Assembly: GCF_001751365.1 (NCBI RefSeq)
Contig: NZ_LJGT01000041.1
Coordinates: forward strand, 737,045 to 801,044
From: Streptomyces abyssalis
Lineage (GTDB): Bacteria > Actinomycetota > Actinomycetes > Streptomycetales > Streptomycetaceae
Direction: 5' to 3'
DNA: 64,000 nt
A program made the position numbers and the translations under genes. The notes under the pieces are model-generated. The model worked only from the letters and a program-made list of their open reading frames with translations. It had not been told where the DNA came from and did not search any database. Positions within the stretch are counted from its first letter, which is position 1. Every line of letters begins with the position of its first letter. Positions 8,588 through 17,491 of the stretch are shown here, one piece after another.

Positions 8588-9046
8588 GTGGACGAGTCCA
8601 TGCGGCAGCAGGCACCCGAACTGCTGGATCTCGAACGGGAGTTGACGGTCTTCATGCGCCGGGCGCGAGCCTTCTCGGGGGAGATGGCCCGAGAGGTGCA
8701 CCCCGAGCTGGAGCCCGCCGCGTACGGGCTCTTCATGCGTCTGGACGAGGGCGGTCCGCAACGGGCCACCGACCTCGCCACGTACTTCGGCGTCGGCAAG
8801 GCGACCATCAGCCGCCAGCTGCGGGTGCTGGAGAACCTCGGGCTGATCTTCCGTGCCCCGGACCCCGTCGACGGGCGCGCACAGCTGGTGCATCTCACAC
8901 CGCGGGGCCGCGACAGCTTCAGGTCGGTGCGCGAGGCCCGGCGGGGTGAGTACATGCGCAAGCTCGCCACCTGGGACCCGGCCGAGGTCGCGGAGCTGGC
9001 CCGGCTGATGCACCAGCTCAACTCCATGTCGGACGTGGGGAGTTGA
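8588..9046 (+). CDS. MarR-family transcriptional regulator
   Basis: Winged-helix repressor of 152 residues. The central HTH (ATDLATYFGVGKATISRQLRVLENLGLI) and wing with FRAPDPVDGRAQLVHLTPRGR are typical of MarR proteins. GTG 8588 is chosen because GGAGGAGAAGG lies directly upstream; the open frame to 8474 lacks such a site. It probably regulates itself or the divergent muramidase gene; the ligand is unknown. Confidence 0.9.
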   Translation: MDESMRQQAPELLDLERELTVFMRRARAFSGEMAREVHPELEPAAYGLFMRLDEGGPQRATDLATYFGVGKATISRQLRVLENLGLIFRAPDPVDGRAQLVHLTPRGRDSFRSVREARRGEYMRKLATWDPAEVAELARLMHQLNSMSDVGS

Positions 9047-9074
9047 CCGAGCCGGCGGCGAGCTTCGCGACCGG

Positions 9075-9962
9075 TCAGCCGTCCGAGGCTTCCCCGGCGG
9101 GCGCCTGCGGGCCGAGTTCGGCGAAGACTGCCGAGGCGTCGTCGTGCGCCTTGCCCCGCGGATGCGCAGTGCCGTGCGGATCGGCTCGCTCGGCCTCACG
9201 TACGCGGGCGACGAGCGAGCCGGTGCCCTCCTTCCGTACGAGGGCGAGCAGCGCCGCCCAGTCCCCGAGCCGGAACATCTCGCTCCAGCGCGAGGCGCCG
9301 TCGCTGAGCGCCAGCAGGGCGCTCACCTCCGAGCGCGGCGTCGTCCCCGTGACCGCGTGCCGGGCGACGGCCGGGTCGGCGGCAGCCGTGTAGAAGCCGG
9401 TGCCGTCGGGGTTGTTGCGCAGCGCCTCGACGGCGCGGACGTACTCCGCGCGGGCGGCGCGCCGCCCGGCGCCGCCCTCGGGCAGTGCGCGCACACGGCT
9501 GCGCAACGCGCGGATGTGCGGGGGCAGTTCGCCGAGCCGGGAGTCGAGTACGGGCGTCACCGGGCCGTCCGGGTGTTCCAGGAGCAGCACCGAGTCCGAC
9601 AGGACCAGATGCTCGACGCGTTCCTCGTCCCAGCGGGCGGCGACGACGGTCGCCTGCGGCGTACGGCTGTGAGAAAGGTCACAGGTTGAACAATGTGCGG
9701 CAGCGGTACGGGAAATGGCCTCCGACAGGCACGAACCGAGGGTCAGATCCCGCTGTGCGGTGGCGAGTTCGAGGAGCGCGCCGCCAAGACGCGCGGTGAA
9801 CCAGGGCACTCCGTGTACGCATCCGGTGCCGTCCCGTGGCGGCGTCACCCCGTCCAGCACCACCAGTGCGCCCCCCTCTCCGGAGGAGGGGAGAGCCGCC
9901 GAGGCGTAGTCCTCGTTGGGGTGCCGGGGATCTCCGGGCTCGCCGGTCATGTCGATGCGCAT
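9075..9962 (-). CDS. PP2C-like phosphatase domain protein
   Basis: Soluble protein of 295 residues with a reduced PP2C fold: HPNEDYAS near the N-terminus, VVLDGVT (first metal-binding Asp region) and the C-terminal HDDASAVFAE. These acidic positions match the metal-coordinating Asp residues of PP2C enzymes, so phosphatase activity is plausible but not proven. The start at ATG 9962 is followed by MTGEPGDPRHPNED; GAAGG lies upstream. It is convergent with marR and divergent from the conservon. Confidence 0.8.
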   Translation of the reverse strand: MRIDMTGEPGDPRHPNEDYASAALPSSGEGGALVVLDGVTPPRDGTGCVHGVPWFTARLGGALLELATAQRDLTLGSCLSEAISRTAAAHCSTCDLSHSRTPQATVVAARWDEERVEHLVLSDSVLLLEHPDGPVTPVLDSRLGELPPHIRALRSRVRALPEGGAGRRAARAEYVRAVEALRNNPDGTGFYTAAADPAVARHAVTGTTPRSEVSALLALSDGASRWSEMFRLGDWAALLALVRKEGTGSLVARVREAERADPHGTAHPRGKAHDDASAVFAELGPQAPAGEASDG

Positions 9963-10379
9963 GGCCTTCAGTCTGCCTTCGGGCCGCTCCGGCGGAGGGG
10001 ACCGGCAAGACGTGTCAAGAGCCGGGCGTCCGGTGGAGTTCGCCAGGTCAGGCGTCGCGGCAGGACCGGAGTTGACCGGAATAAGTGCGTCCGCAAGTAT
10101 GCGAGCGCGCATCCTGCCAGCTCTTGAGGGGATCTCCAACCGGTGCCCGGCACAGGGTGGTTGGCGTGCGCAAGCGGAGTTGTTCGCCGACTCCCGATTG
10201 CGGTTCACTCCTTCGGGTGGCCCAGCAGGAGATCGTCACATCGCCAGTCATCCGTGCTGGAAGGGTCGGATGGCGTCCAAGGGGATCAGCAAGGACGACA
10301 CTGGACGAAGTCCGCTCCTGCGACACAAGGTTGGACTGCGCCACCCGGGGCCGCCGCTCCGGGGCAGGCCCCGACGAGA
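9963..10379. other. intergenic region upstream of the conservon
   Basis: About 417 bases separate the PP2C-like gene and the most likely cvnA start. Open frames continue through it, but third-position GC is low here, so most of it is probably untranslated leader. An ATG at 10270 with GAAGG upstream opens a short frame that ends at 10440 out of phase with cvnA. A frameshift or sequencing error joining it to cvnA cannot be excluded. Confidence 0.5.
10072..10100 (+). promoter_or_regulatory. candidate vegetative promoter of the conservon
   Basis: TTGACC, a 17-base spacer and AAGTAT resemble a principal-sigma promoter. It would give a leader of about 270 bases before cvnA. Confidence 0.4.
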
Positions 10380-13127
10380 TTGCGAGCACGGGTGCGGACG
10401 AAGCTACTGCGGAAACCGGGCGGACCGGGCGGACTGCTGACCAGGCCCGGAAGCCGGGCGACGGCGCAGGGCGGCCCGGCACAGGAGCCCGCCCCCCGCC
10501 GCGCGCGGGTGCGGAACCGGCTGCTCGCCTCCGTGGCGCTGTGTTCCGTCGCCGTCCTCGGAGCCGGCACACCCGCGGTGCTGGGCGCGTACGGCGATCT
10601 CACCGAGTCCCAGGAGCTGGTGGAGCGGGCCGAGCTCGACAAGCGGGCCATCGCCCTCGGCCACGCACTCGCCGACGAGCGCGACGGCATGGTCGAGTAC
10701 GTCGCCGCGGGCCGCACCAGCCGTGACGGCGCCGGCGTCACCGAGGAGCAACGCGCCCGCGTCGACCGGCAGATCAGCGAGATCCGGGAGACGGCGCCGG
10801 CGTCCGTACGGGAATCCCTCGGCAAGCTGCCCCGCATCCGCCAGGAGGCTCAGGCCGGCGACGGCAGTGCCCTGGAGATGCACGAGGCGTACACCGCCAC
10901 CATCAAGACCCTCCAGGACGTCGGCGCCGAGGTCGCACGCTCCCTGCCCGCCCGCGCCACGGACGCCTCCGGCGGCTCGGGTGCGGCACACACGCTGCCC
11001 GATCTCGGCAGGGCCGTCGAGCAGGCGTCGGCGGTACGCGGCCTGCTGCGCGGCGCTCTCGCCGCCGGGGGGTCCCAGCGCGCCCTGACGGCCGAGGCTC
11101 AGCGCGCGGACGTACGTGAGCAGGCCGCGCTGGCGGACTTCGGCGACGGCGCGGACGGTCCGGCCCGCGAGACCTTCACCGAGACGGTCACCGGAGCGGA
11201 CGTCGCCGTGGCCGAGCGCTATCTGGCGCGGCTGACCGACCAGCCGTACCTGGACGCGCGGGACCGTGGCATGAACCACGACCGCATCGATGCGACCCTC
11301 TCGGCCCGCATCGACAGCATGCGCGGGGTCCAGTCGTCCTTCGCTGCCGAGGAGTTGAAGCATCTGGAGCAGCTGCGGGACGACGACGTCACCACGCTGG
11401 AGTGGCGCATCGCCCTGGTCGGGGTCTGCCTGCTGCTCGCGGCGGGCATCAGCGTGCAGACGGCGCGCTCCATGGCCCGACCGCTGTCCGTGCTCAAGCG
11501 CGGCTCCCGCCGGCTGGCGGGGAACCCGGTCGGTGAGGCCCCGGTCGTCTTCAACGGCAGGAACGACGAGTTCGCCGAGGTCGTGCGCTCGCTGAACACC
11601 CTCCGCGAGGCGCTCGTCGAGGCGCACGAGCGTGCCGCCGAGGCCGAGGCCGACAACAACTACCTGGTCCGCCACAAGGACACCCTCACCGCCGAACGCG
11701 ACCGTGTGCGCGGCGAGTACGCCGCCCTGAAGGACCGCCTCGACGCCCTGTCGGGCGCCGTGCACGGCACTTTCGTCAATCTCGCGCTGCGCACCCTGGG
11801 CCTGGTGGAGCGGCAGCTCGGCGTCATCGAGGACCTGGAGGAGCGGGAGAGCGATCCCTCCCGGCTCAGCACGCTCTTCAAGCTCGACCACCTCGCCACC
11901 CGGATGCGCCGCTACAGCGAGAACCTGCTGCTGCTCGCCGGGGCCGAACACGTCACCGCGAACCACTCCGGCCCCGTACCGCTGCTGGACGTGCTGCGCG
12001 CCGCGATCAGTGAGATAGAGCGCTACGAGCGCGTGGCGCTGGGCCAGTTGCCGCCGCACGTGCAGGTCTCCGGGCATGCCGCCGACGACCTGAGCCACCT
12101 CGTCTCCGAACTGCTCGACAACGCTGCCACCTTCTCCCCTCCCGATGCCCAGGTGCAGCTCTCCGGCTGGCTGCTGGAGAGCGGAGAGGTGATGCTCTCC
12201 GTCGAGGACGAAGGCATCGGCGTCACCAGCAGAAGACTCGCGGCGCTCAACGCGAGGCTCAGCGTGCCCGAAGGGCAGGAGCCCCCGGAGATGGAGGCCG
12301 CACACGCGCAGACCGGTGACCGCAGCCCGGAGGCTGGGCTCGGCATGGGGCTGTACGTCGTCGCCCGGCTCGCGTCCCGGCACGGCCTCCGCGTACAGCT
12401 GCGCGAACGTCGGCAGGGCGGCGGCATAGCGGCCGTCGTGGCGGTGCCGAGCGCGCTGCTGCCCGTACGGCCCGCCCCTGTGGGCGCCGCCTCCGGCGAG
12501 GGGGCGGCAGGCCGCCTTCCCGCTCCTCCGGCGTCGGCCTTCCCGGGCTCGGTCGCGGAGGCCAACTCCAACGCGCTGCCCGCCCGCCGCACGGGGGACC
12601 CGCTCGTCACCGCGGCGGAGCAGGCGGTACGGGACGCGGGCGCGCCCTCCGAGGAGCACGGGCTGGCGCCGGGCGAGACCGGCACCCGGGCGGGGCACGA
12701 CCCTGGGCCCGACGCCCCCGAGACCGACGCCGAGCCCGCACCCGGCACCGGGGCCCCGGGGACCACTCACGGGACCGCGCCTGAGACCACTCCCGCGACC
12801 GTTCCCGGCCCCGCTTCCGGGCCGGACCGTGAGGCCGGCCCGGAGCCGGGGTCCTCCCCGGAGCCGGCCGTCCCGGAACAGCCGAGGATCACCGACAAGG
12901 GCCTGCCGAAGCGGACCCCGCACCATGTGGAGGCGCAGAGCGACCGCGCCCAGCCGCGCAAGCAGGGTGCGAACGCCGAGGAGATGCGCCGCCGGCTGGG
13001 CGGGTTCCAGCGGGGAGCCGCACACGGCCGCCGTGACGCGGCGGCCGAGACCGGCGCTGAAGAGAATGCGACTGATCAACGGGGGGCGCAGTCCGAAGGT
13101 GGTACCGCCGAGGAGGCCCACAGGTGA
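10380..13127 (+). CDS. cvnA: conservon sensor kinase-like protein CvnA
   Basis: Large membrane protein (about 915 residues from this start). An N-terminal basic segment and membrane helix (LLASVALCSVAVLGAGTPA) are followed by a long extracytoplasmic helical domain of the nitrate/nitrite-sensor type. A second helix (IALVGVCLLLAAGI) leads to a HAMP-like linker, a helical region (LFKLDHLATRMRRYSENLLLLAG) and a HATPase_c domain (HLVSELLDNAATFSPPD, GLGMGLYVVARLASRHG). The C-terminal 200 residues are Pro/Gly/Ala-rich. CvnA proteins assemble with CvnB-D in a membrane complex likened to eukaryotic GPCR-G-protein systems. The start is uncertain: TTG 10380, GTG 10392 or an upstream GTG at 10143; third-position GC rises only after about 10380. 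It overlaps cvnB by 4 bases. Confidence 0.88.
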   Translation: MRARVRTKLLRKPGGPGGLLTRPGSRATAQGGPAQEPAPRRARVRNRLLASVALCSVAVLGAGTPAVLGAYGDLTESQELVERAELDKRAIALGHALADERDGMVEYVAAGRTSRDGAGVTEEQRARVDRQISEIRETAPASVRESLGKLPRIRQEAQAGDGSALEMHEAYTATIKTLQDVGAEVARSLPARATDASGGSGAAHTLPDLGRAVEQASAVRGLLRGALAAGGSQRALTAEAQRADVREQAALADFGDGADGPARETFTETVTGADVAVAERYLARLTDQPYLDARDRGMNHDRIDATLSARIDSMRGVQSSFAAEELKHLEQLRDDDVTTLEWRIALVGVCLLLAAGISVQTARSMARPLSVLKRGSRRLAGNPVGEAPVVFNGRNDEFAEVVRSLNTLREALVEAHERAAEAEADNNYLVRHKDTLTAERDRVRGEYAALKDRLDALSGAVHGTFVNLALRTLGLVERQLGVIEDLEERESDPSRLSTLFKLDHLATRMRRYSENLLLLAGAEHVTANHSGPVPLLDVLRAAISEIERYERVALGQLPPHVQVSGHAADDLSHLVSELLDNAATFSPPDAQVQLSGWLLESGEVMLSVEDEGIGVTSRRLAALNARLSVPEGQEPPEMEAAHAQTGDRSPEAGLGMGLYVVARLASRHGLRVQLRERRQGGGIAAVVAVPSALLPVRPAPVGAASGEGAAGRLPAPPASAFPGSVAEANSNALPARRTGDPLVTAAEQAVRDAGAPSEEHGLAPGETGTRAGHDPGPDAPETDAEPAPGTGAPGTTHGTAPETTPATVPGPASGPDREAGPEPGSSPEPAVPEQPRITDKGLPKRTPHHVEAQSDRAQPRKQGANAEEMRRRLGGFQRGAAHGRRDAAAETGAEENATDQRGAQSEGGTAEEAHR

Positions 13128-13699
13128 ACGCGCCCACCACGCGCACGACTGGCAGCACTCAAGCCCGCAATCTGCGCTGGCTGTTGGAGAACCTCGTCGA
13201 CGAGGTGCCGGGCATCCTGTCCGTCGCCGTCGTCTCGTCCGACGGACTGCTGCTGCTGTCCTCCGACCGGCAGCAGGAGGCCGCAGCCGCCGCCGGCGCC
13301 TCCGGCACGGACGGTGACGGTGACACCGGGCCCGGGAGCTCCGGCCCGCGGCCATTCGGCGAAGAGGGCCGCCCGGCCGTCCGTGCGACCAGAAGCCGCG
13401 GCCCCAAGGGCACGAGCGCCGACCTGGCGACCATCGTCTCCGGTCTCGGTTCGCTCACCGTCGGAGCCGCGAAGCTGATGGACGGCGGGGAGATCCGGCA
13501 GACGGTCGTCGCAATGGAAGAGGGCTCGCTCTTCGTGATGGCCATCAGCGACGGTTCCCTGCTCGGTGTGCACGCCACGCCGGACTGTGACATGAGCGTC
13601 ATCGCCTACCACATGGCGCTCTTCGTGGGCCGTGCCGGCCATGTCCTCACCCCCGAACTCCGCACCGAACTGCGCTCGTCGATGGAGCTGGACCAGTGA
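13124..13699 (+). CDS. cvnB: conservon roadblock/LC7 protein CvnB
   Basis: Roadblock/LC7-domain protein of 191 residues. These proteins act as activity modulators of the partner small GTPase CvnD. The domain begins with NLRWLLENLVDEVPGILSVAVVSSDGLLLL and ends with the strand carrying MSVIAYHMALFV. An insertion of about 45 Gly/Asp/Arg-rich residues splits the domain after the first strands, so it is longer than a typical CvnB of about 135-140 residues. GTG 13124 overlaps the cvnA stop (GTGA), which implies translational coupling. Confidence 0.93.
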   Translation: MNAPTTRTTGSTQARNLRWLLENLVDEVPGILSVAVVSSDGLLLLSSDRQQEAAAAAGASGTDGDGDTGPGSSGPRPFGEEGRPAVRATRSRGPKGTSADLATIVSGLGSLTVGAAKLMDGGEIRQTVVAMEEGSLFVMAISDGSLLGVHATPDCDMSVIAYHMALFVGRAGHVLTPELRTELRSSMELDQ

Positions 13700-14121
13700 C
13701 ACCTGCTGCTTCCTCCCCTTCCTCCCCGCCTCCTTTGCCCGTACGCCGTGGCGAGAGCGGAAAGTCCAAGAGAGTCCGCCCGTACACCCTCACCGGAGGC
13801 CGCACGCGCTTCGGCCACGTGCTGCTGGTGGAGACGATCGTGGCCGCGATCGAAGCCCCCGAGGAGCGCCCGGAGTTGACCTCGGGCGGCCTGCGGGACC
13901 GGGTGATGCCGGAGATGCGGGCGATTGTCGAACTCTGCCGCCGCATGCGGTCGGTGGCGGAGATCGCGGCACTGTTGAAGATGCCTCTCGGCGTGGTACG
14001 GGTTCTGCTGAGCGACCTCGCCGATCAAGGAAGGGTGCGCGTTCACGGCACCGGGCACGGCAGCGACCGTCCCGACCGTGCGCTGTTGGAAAGGGTGCTG
14101 GGTGGACTTCGCAGGCTCTGA
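13696..14121 (+). CDS. cvnC: conservon DUF742 protein CvnC
   Basis: DUF742 winged-helix-like protein of 141 residues with the family hallmarks VRPYTLTGGRT near residue 27 and the MRSVAEIAALLKMPLGVVRVLLSDL helix-turn-helix-like core. Its biochemical role is not established; in conservons it is part of the CvnA-D assembly. GTG 13696 overlaps the cvnB stop by 4 bases. Confidence 0.95.
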   Translation: MTPAASSPSSPPPLPVRRGESGKSKRVRPYTLTGGRTRFGHVLLVETIVAAIEAPEERPELTSGGLRDRVMPEMRAIVELCRRMRSVAEIAALLKMPLGVVRVLLSDLADQGRVRVHGTGHGSDRPDRALLERVLGGLRRL

Positions 14122-14743
14122 GCCGGTCGTGGATGAAGTGCGGGCTGCGGGCGGTACGGCTCCCGGAGTGAAGGAGTGGCAGGAGGACCTGTCGCAGGCC
14201 CCCATATCCACCAAGATCGTGGTCGCGGGCGGCTTCGGCGTCGGCAAGACGACGCTCGTCGGTTCGGTCTCCGAGATCGAGCCGCTGACGACCGAGGCGT
14301 TGATGACGCAGGCGAGCGAGTCCACCGACGACATCGCCTCCACGCCCGAGAAGACCACGACCACCGTGGCCATGGACTTCGGGCGCATCACGCTCGAATC
14401 GGACCTGGTGCTCTATCTGTTCGGCACGCCCGGCCAGCAGCGCTTCTGGTTCATGTGGGACGACCTCGTGCGCGGCGCGATCGGCGCCGTCGTGATGGCG
14501 GACACCCGGCGTCTCGAGGACTGCTTCCCTGCTCTGGACTATTTCGAGAGCTGCGGGTATCCGTACGTCGTCGCGGTGAACCACTTCGAGGGGACCACCG
14601 CGTACGAGGCCGAGGACGTGCGGGAAGCCCTGTCCGTCCCCCGGCACGTGCCTGTTGTGATCATGGATGCGCGGGAGCGGCCGACGGTCCTGAAGTCCCT
14701 GCTCGCGCTGGTCAGTCACGCCCTGGACGTCACGCCCGCCTGA
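14102..14743 (+). CDS. cvnD: conservon small GTPase CvnD
   Basis: Small GTP-binding protein of 213 residues. It has P-loop GGFGVGKTTLV, switch-region threonines (TTTTVAMDFG), the Walker B/G3-like TPGQQRF motif and a guanine-specificity region near VAVNHFEG. GTG 14102 lies inside the end of cvnC (20-base overlap) and is preceded by GGAAAGG. The frame is open to 14078, but the extra residues look non-native. CvnD is thought to act as the G-protein of the conservon. Confidence 0.94.
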   Translation: MDFAGSEPVVDEVRAAGGTAPGVKEWQEDLSQAPISTKIVVAGGFGVGKTTLVGSVSEIEPLTTEALMTQASESTDDIASTPEKTTTTVAMDFGRITLESDLVLYLFGTPGQQRFWFMWDDLVRGAIGAVVMADTRRLEDCFPALDYFESCGYPYVVAVNHFEGTTAYEAEDVREALSVPRHVPVVIMDARERPTVLKSLLALVSHALDVTPA

Positions 14744-14790
14744 TTCGCGCGGGCGCGGAACTGCACTACGTACTGAGAAGAGAGACCGCC

Positions 14791-16047
14791 ATGCGGAAGA
14801 TACTCATTGTCGGAGCCGGTCAGGCGGGCCTGCAGCTTGCACTGGGCCTGCAGGCGCAGGGCTACGAGGTCACCGTGATGTCGAACCGCACGGCGGACGA
14901 GATACGCGGCGGCCGCGTGATGTCGACGCAGATGCAGTTCCACACGGCACTGCAGAACGAGCGCGACATCGAGGTCAACTTCTGGGAGAGCCAGACCCCG
15001 AAGGTCGAGGGCCTGGGCGTTTCCGTCGCCGACCCGGAGTCCGTGCACGGCCCGGGCGAGACCCAGCGCGCCATCAACTGGCTGGGAATGCTGGACGGTT
15101 ACGCGCAGTCGGTCGACCAGCGTGTGAAGATGTCCGGCTGGATGGAGACCTTCGCGCAGCGCGGCGGCCAGCTCGTCATCCACGGTGCGGCCGTCTCCGA
15201 CCTCGACTTCTTCGCGAAGAAGTACGACCTCGTCCTCGTCGCGGCCGGCAAGGGCGAACTGGTCTCGATGTTCGAGCGGGACGCGGAACGTTCACCGTAC
15301 GACGCCCCGCAGCGCGCGCTCGCCGTCAGCTACGTCACCGGGCTCGGCCAGCGCCCCGAGCACCCGGACACCGAAGCGGTGCGCTGCAACCTGGTGCCCG
15401 GCGTCGGTGAACTCTTCGTCATGCCCTGCCTGACGACGACCGGCCGCTGCGACATCCTCTTCTGGGAAGGCATCCCGGGCGGCCCCCTCGATGTCTTCCA
15501 GGGCATCAAGGACCCGAACGAGCAGCTCGCCAAGACCCTTGAGCTCATGGAGGAGTTCACGCCCTGGGAATACGCGCGGGCCACGAAGGTCGAGCTGACG
15601 GACGCGGGCGGCACGCTCTCCGGGCGGTACGCCCCCACCGTGCGCAAGCCCGTGGGGCGGCTGCCCGGCGGCGGCCGCGTGCTCGGCGTCGCGGACGTCG
15701 TCGTCGCCAACGACCCCATCACGGGCCAGGGTTCGAACTCGGCGTCCAAGTGTGCGGCGGCCTACCTGGCGTCCATCCTCGAACGCGGCGACAAGCCCTT
15801 CGACGAGGAGTGGATGCAGCAGACCTTCGACCGCTTCTGGGCCGACGTGCAGCACACCACGAAGTGGACGAACGCGATGCTGGCCCCGCCGCCCGAGCAC
15901 ATCCTCAACCTGATCGGCGCCGCCGGTGAGCTCCAGCCGGTGGCCGACCGGTTCGCCAACGGCTTCAACAACCCGGCGGACTTCGAGGAGTTCTTCTACG
16001 ACCCGGCGAAGACCGAGGCGTACCTGGGCAGCGTCGCCGGCGGCTGA
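14791..16047 (+). CDS. styrene monooxygenase-like FAD flavoprotein
   Basis: Flavoprotein of 418 residues resembling the StyA subunit of two-component styrene/indole monooxygenases. It has an N-terminal dinucleotide fold (ILIVGAGQAGLQLALGL), a substrate region with WLGMLDGYAQSVDQRVK, a second strand (LVLVAAGKGEL) and the FAD-binding VLGVADVVVANDPITGQGSNSASK segment. No flavin reductase (StyB) is adjacent, so reduced FAD must come from elsewhere. It begins 47 bases after cvnD on the same strand and is probably the fifth gene of the conservon operon. Many conservons carry a cytochrome P450 at this place (established), so an oxygenase here fits that pattern with a different chemistry. Confidence 0.9.
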   Translation: MRKILIVGAGQAGLQLALGLQAQGYEVTVMSNRTADEIRGGRVMSTQMQFHTALQNERDIEVNFWESQTPKVEGLGVSVADPESVHGPGETQRAINWLGMLDGYAQSVDQRVKMSGWMETFAQRGGQLVIHGAAVSDLDFFAKKYDLVLVAAGKGELVSMFERDAERSPYDAPQRALAVSYVTGLGQRPEHPDTEAVRCNLVPGVGELFVMPCLTTTGRCDILFWEGIPGGPLDVFQGIKDPNEQLAKTLELMEEFTPWEYARATKVELTDAGGTLSGRYAPTVRKPVGRLPGGGRVLGVADVVVANDPITGQGSNSASKCAAAYLASILERGDKPFDEEWMQQTFDRFWADVQHTTKWTNAMLAPPPEHILNLIGAAGELQPVADRFANGFNNPADFEEFFYDPAKTEAYLGSVAGG

Positions 16048-16124
16048 GGCTGACGGCCGAGCGCTGCCGGCTGTGGCTCCGGCCGCCGCCCCGCTCGGCC
16101 GTCCGGCCTGGGCCCCGTGGTCCG

Positions 16125-16157
16125 GCCGCCGCGCCCGGGTGGTCCCGGCGCGGCGGC
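16125..16157. terminator. bidirectional terminator
   Basis: Stem GCCGCCGCGC(C)CGGG / CCCGGCGCGGCGGC with a TGGT loop and one bulged base, between the convergent flavoprotein and NlpC/P60 genes. Confidence 0.65.
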
Positions 16158-16211
16158 CCGTCACGGACGGGGAAGGGGACCCGTCAGTGGTCCTCGGGTG
16201 CTGTTGCGGCG

Positions 16212-17318
16212 TCAGCGCAGCGGACCCGGCAGCCGGTAGTCCTCCATCGGCGGCCTGCCCTCGTCTGGCCGCACCGCTCCCCGTACGGAGGGGACGGCGC
16301 CGACCGGGGAGAGCGTCACATCGGAACCGGGCCACGGCGCGTGGACGACCTTGCCCTGCCCGGCGTACATCGCCACGTGCGAGGCGCTCCGGTAGTACAC
16401 GACGAGGTCGCCGGGGCGCAGCTGGTTCATCGGCACGCGCCGCAGCTTCTTCCACTGCCCCTGGCTCGTACGCGGAATGGAGCGCCCCGCCTGGGCCCAC
16501 GCCTTCGAGGTGAGCCCCGAGCAGTCGTACGCTCCGGGCCCCCTCGCGCCGAACCGGTACGGCTTGCCGATCTGCCGCAGCGCGAAGCTCACCGCCCGCG
16601 CGCCCGTACGTGACGGCTTGCGCAGCGCCTTCGAACCGTTCAGTTCGTGCGCGGACATCAACGTGCGCTGGGTGCTGGTCTGCTGAGCGTTCTCCATGGT
16701 GCGCAGACGGCTCAGCTGCTCGTCGGAGAGCGAGGCCAGTGTGCGCTCGACCTGGCGCAGCCGCGAACGTACGGTGTCGCGCTGCTCCTCCTTCCGGTCC
16801 GCGAGACGCTGCTGCCGTGCGAGCGCCTTGCGTGCCCGCGCGGTGAGCTGACGCTGCCTCTTCTCACCGGCTACCAGCCGCCGCACCGTGACGGCCTGGT
16901 GGTCGGACGCACGAGTGAGCAGATGCAGACCGTCCATCGCGTTCCGCGGCTCCCTGGTGAGAAGCAGCTGCACGACCGGAGGGAGGCCGACGTCGCCGCG
17001 CCGGTACTGCTGCCGGGCGAGGCTCCCGGCCTCGCGGCGTGCCTCGGCGAGGACGGAACGCAGGGAGCTGAGCGCCTTCTCCGCCGTCTCGGTGCGCTTG
17101 CGCTGCCGTGCCAGCTTGCCGGCGGTCTTGTTGTACGCGTCCGAGGCCGACTCGGTCTTCTCGTACATGACCTGCAGATCGCGGAGCAGTTCGCTGACGG
17201 GCTTGCCGACGGGGTCCGCGGCGGCGGGAAGCGGCTGGAGGGCGAGTGCTGCCGCTGCCACGACGGCCGCCGTCCCGGCGGCGACGGAGCGTGATGCACT
17301 CAGGGCACGATGCGACAC
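16212..17318 (-). CDS. secreted NlpC/P60 peptidoglycan hydrolase
   Basis: Exported D,L-endopeptidase-type protein of 368 residues. After a signal peptide (about 1-34, ending in LPAAADP), a coiled-coil region rich in Lys, Arg and Gln (about 40-220) precedes a C-terminal NlpC/P60 domain. That domain has the catalytic Cys in GAYDCSGLTSKAW and the His in SASHVAMYAG. This coiled-coil plus NlpC layout is that of RipA-like and other Streptomyces wall hydrolases active in growth and germination. GTG 17318 is preceded by GGAGG. Confidence 0.93.
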   Translation of the reverse strand: MSHRALSASRSVAAGTAAVVAAAALALQPLPAAADPVGKPVSELLRDLQVMYEKTESASDAYNKTAGKLARQRKRTETAEKALSSLRSVLAEARREAGSLARQQYRRGDVGLPPVVQLLLTREPRNAMDGLHLLTRASDHQAVTVRRLVAGEKRQRQLTARARKALARQQRLADRKEEQRDTVRSRLRQVERTLASLSDEQLSRLRTMENAQQTSTQRTLMSAHELNGSKALRKPSRTGARAVSFALRQIGKPYRFGARGPGAYDCSGLTSKAWAQAGRSIPRTSQGQWKKLRRVPMNQLRPGDLVVYYRSASHVAMYAGQGKVVHAPWPGSDVTLSPVGAVPSVRGAVRPDEGRPPMEDYRLPGPLR

Positions 17319-17404
17319 CGGCTCGCCTCCGATCTGACTCGCTACCGGAGCGATCGTGCACGGCGGTGCGTGTTACCGGCGGGGTCGCCCGGCCCTGCGC
17401 CCGT

Positions 17405-17430
17405 GCCCGTCACCCGAAGGGTGCCCGGGC
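17405..17430 (-). terminator. hairpin after the kinase-like gene
   Basis: Imperfect stem (GCCCG and CACC arms) around a GAAG tetraloop, 60 bases beyond the end of the kinase-like gene on the minus strand. Confidence 0.45.
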
Positions 17431-17491
17431 GTCGCCCGTGCGGCGGCGGTGACCGGTTCGTTCTGCCCGTCTGCCCTGCTGTACGCGCTGC

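Noticed and set aside
10143..10379. N-terminal extension of cvnA
   Set aside because: The frame is open, but third-position GC is low and the segment is not like CvnA N-termini; it was left out of the called gene.
17319..17491. Possible c-di-AMP (ydaO) riboswitch before the NlpC/P60 gene
   Set aside because: Such riboswitches precede Streptomyces wall hydrolase genes, but the conserved core sequences could not be found here; only a simple hairpin is visible.
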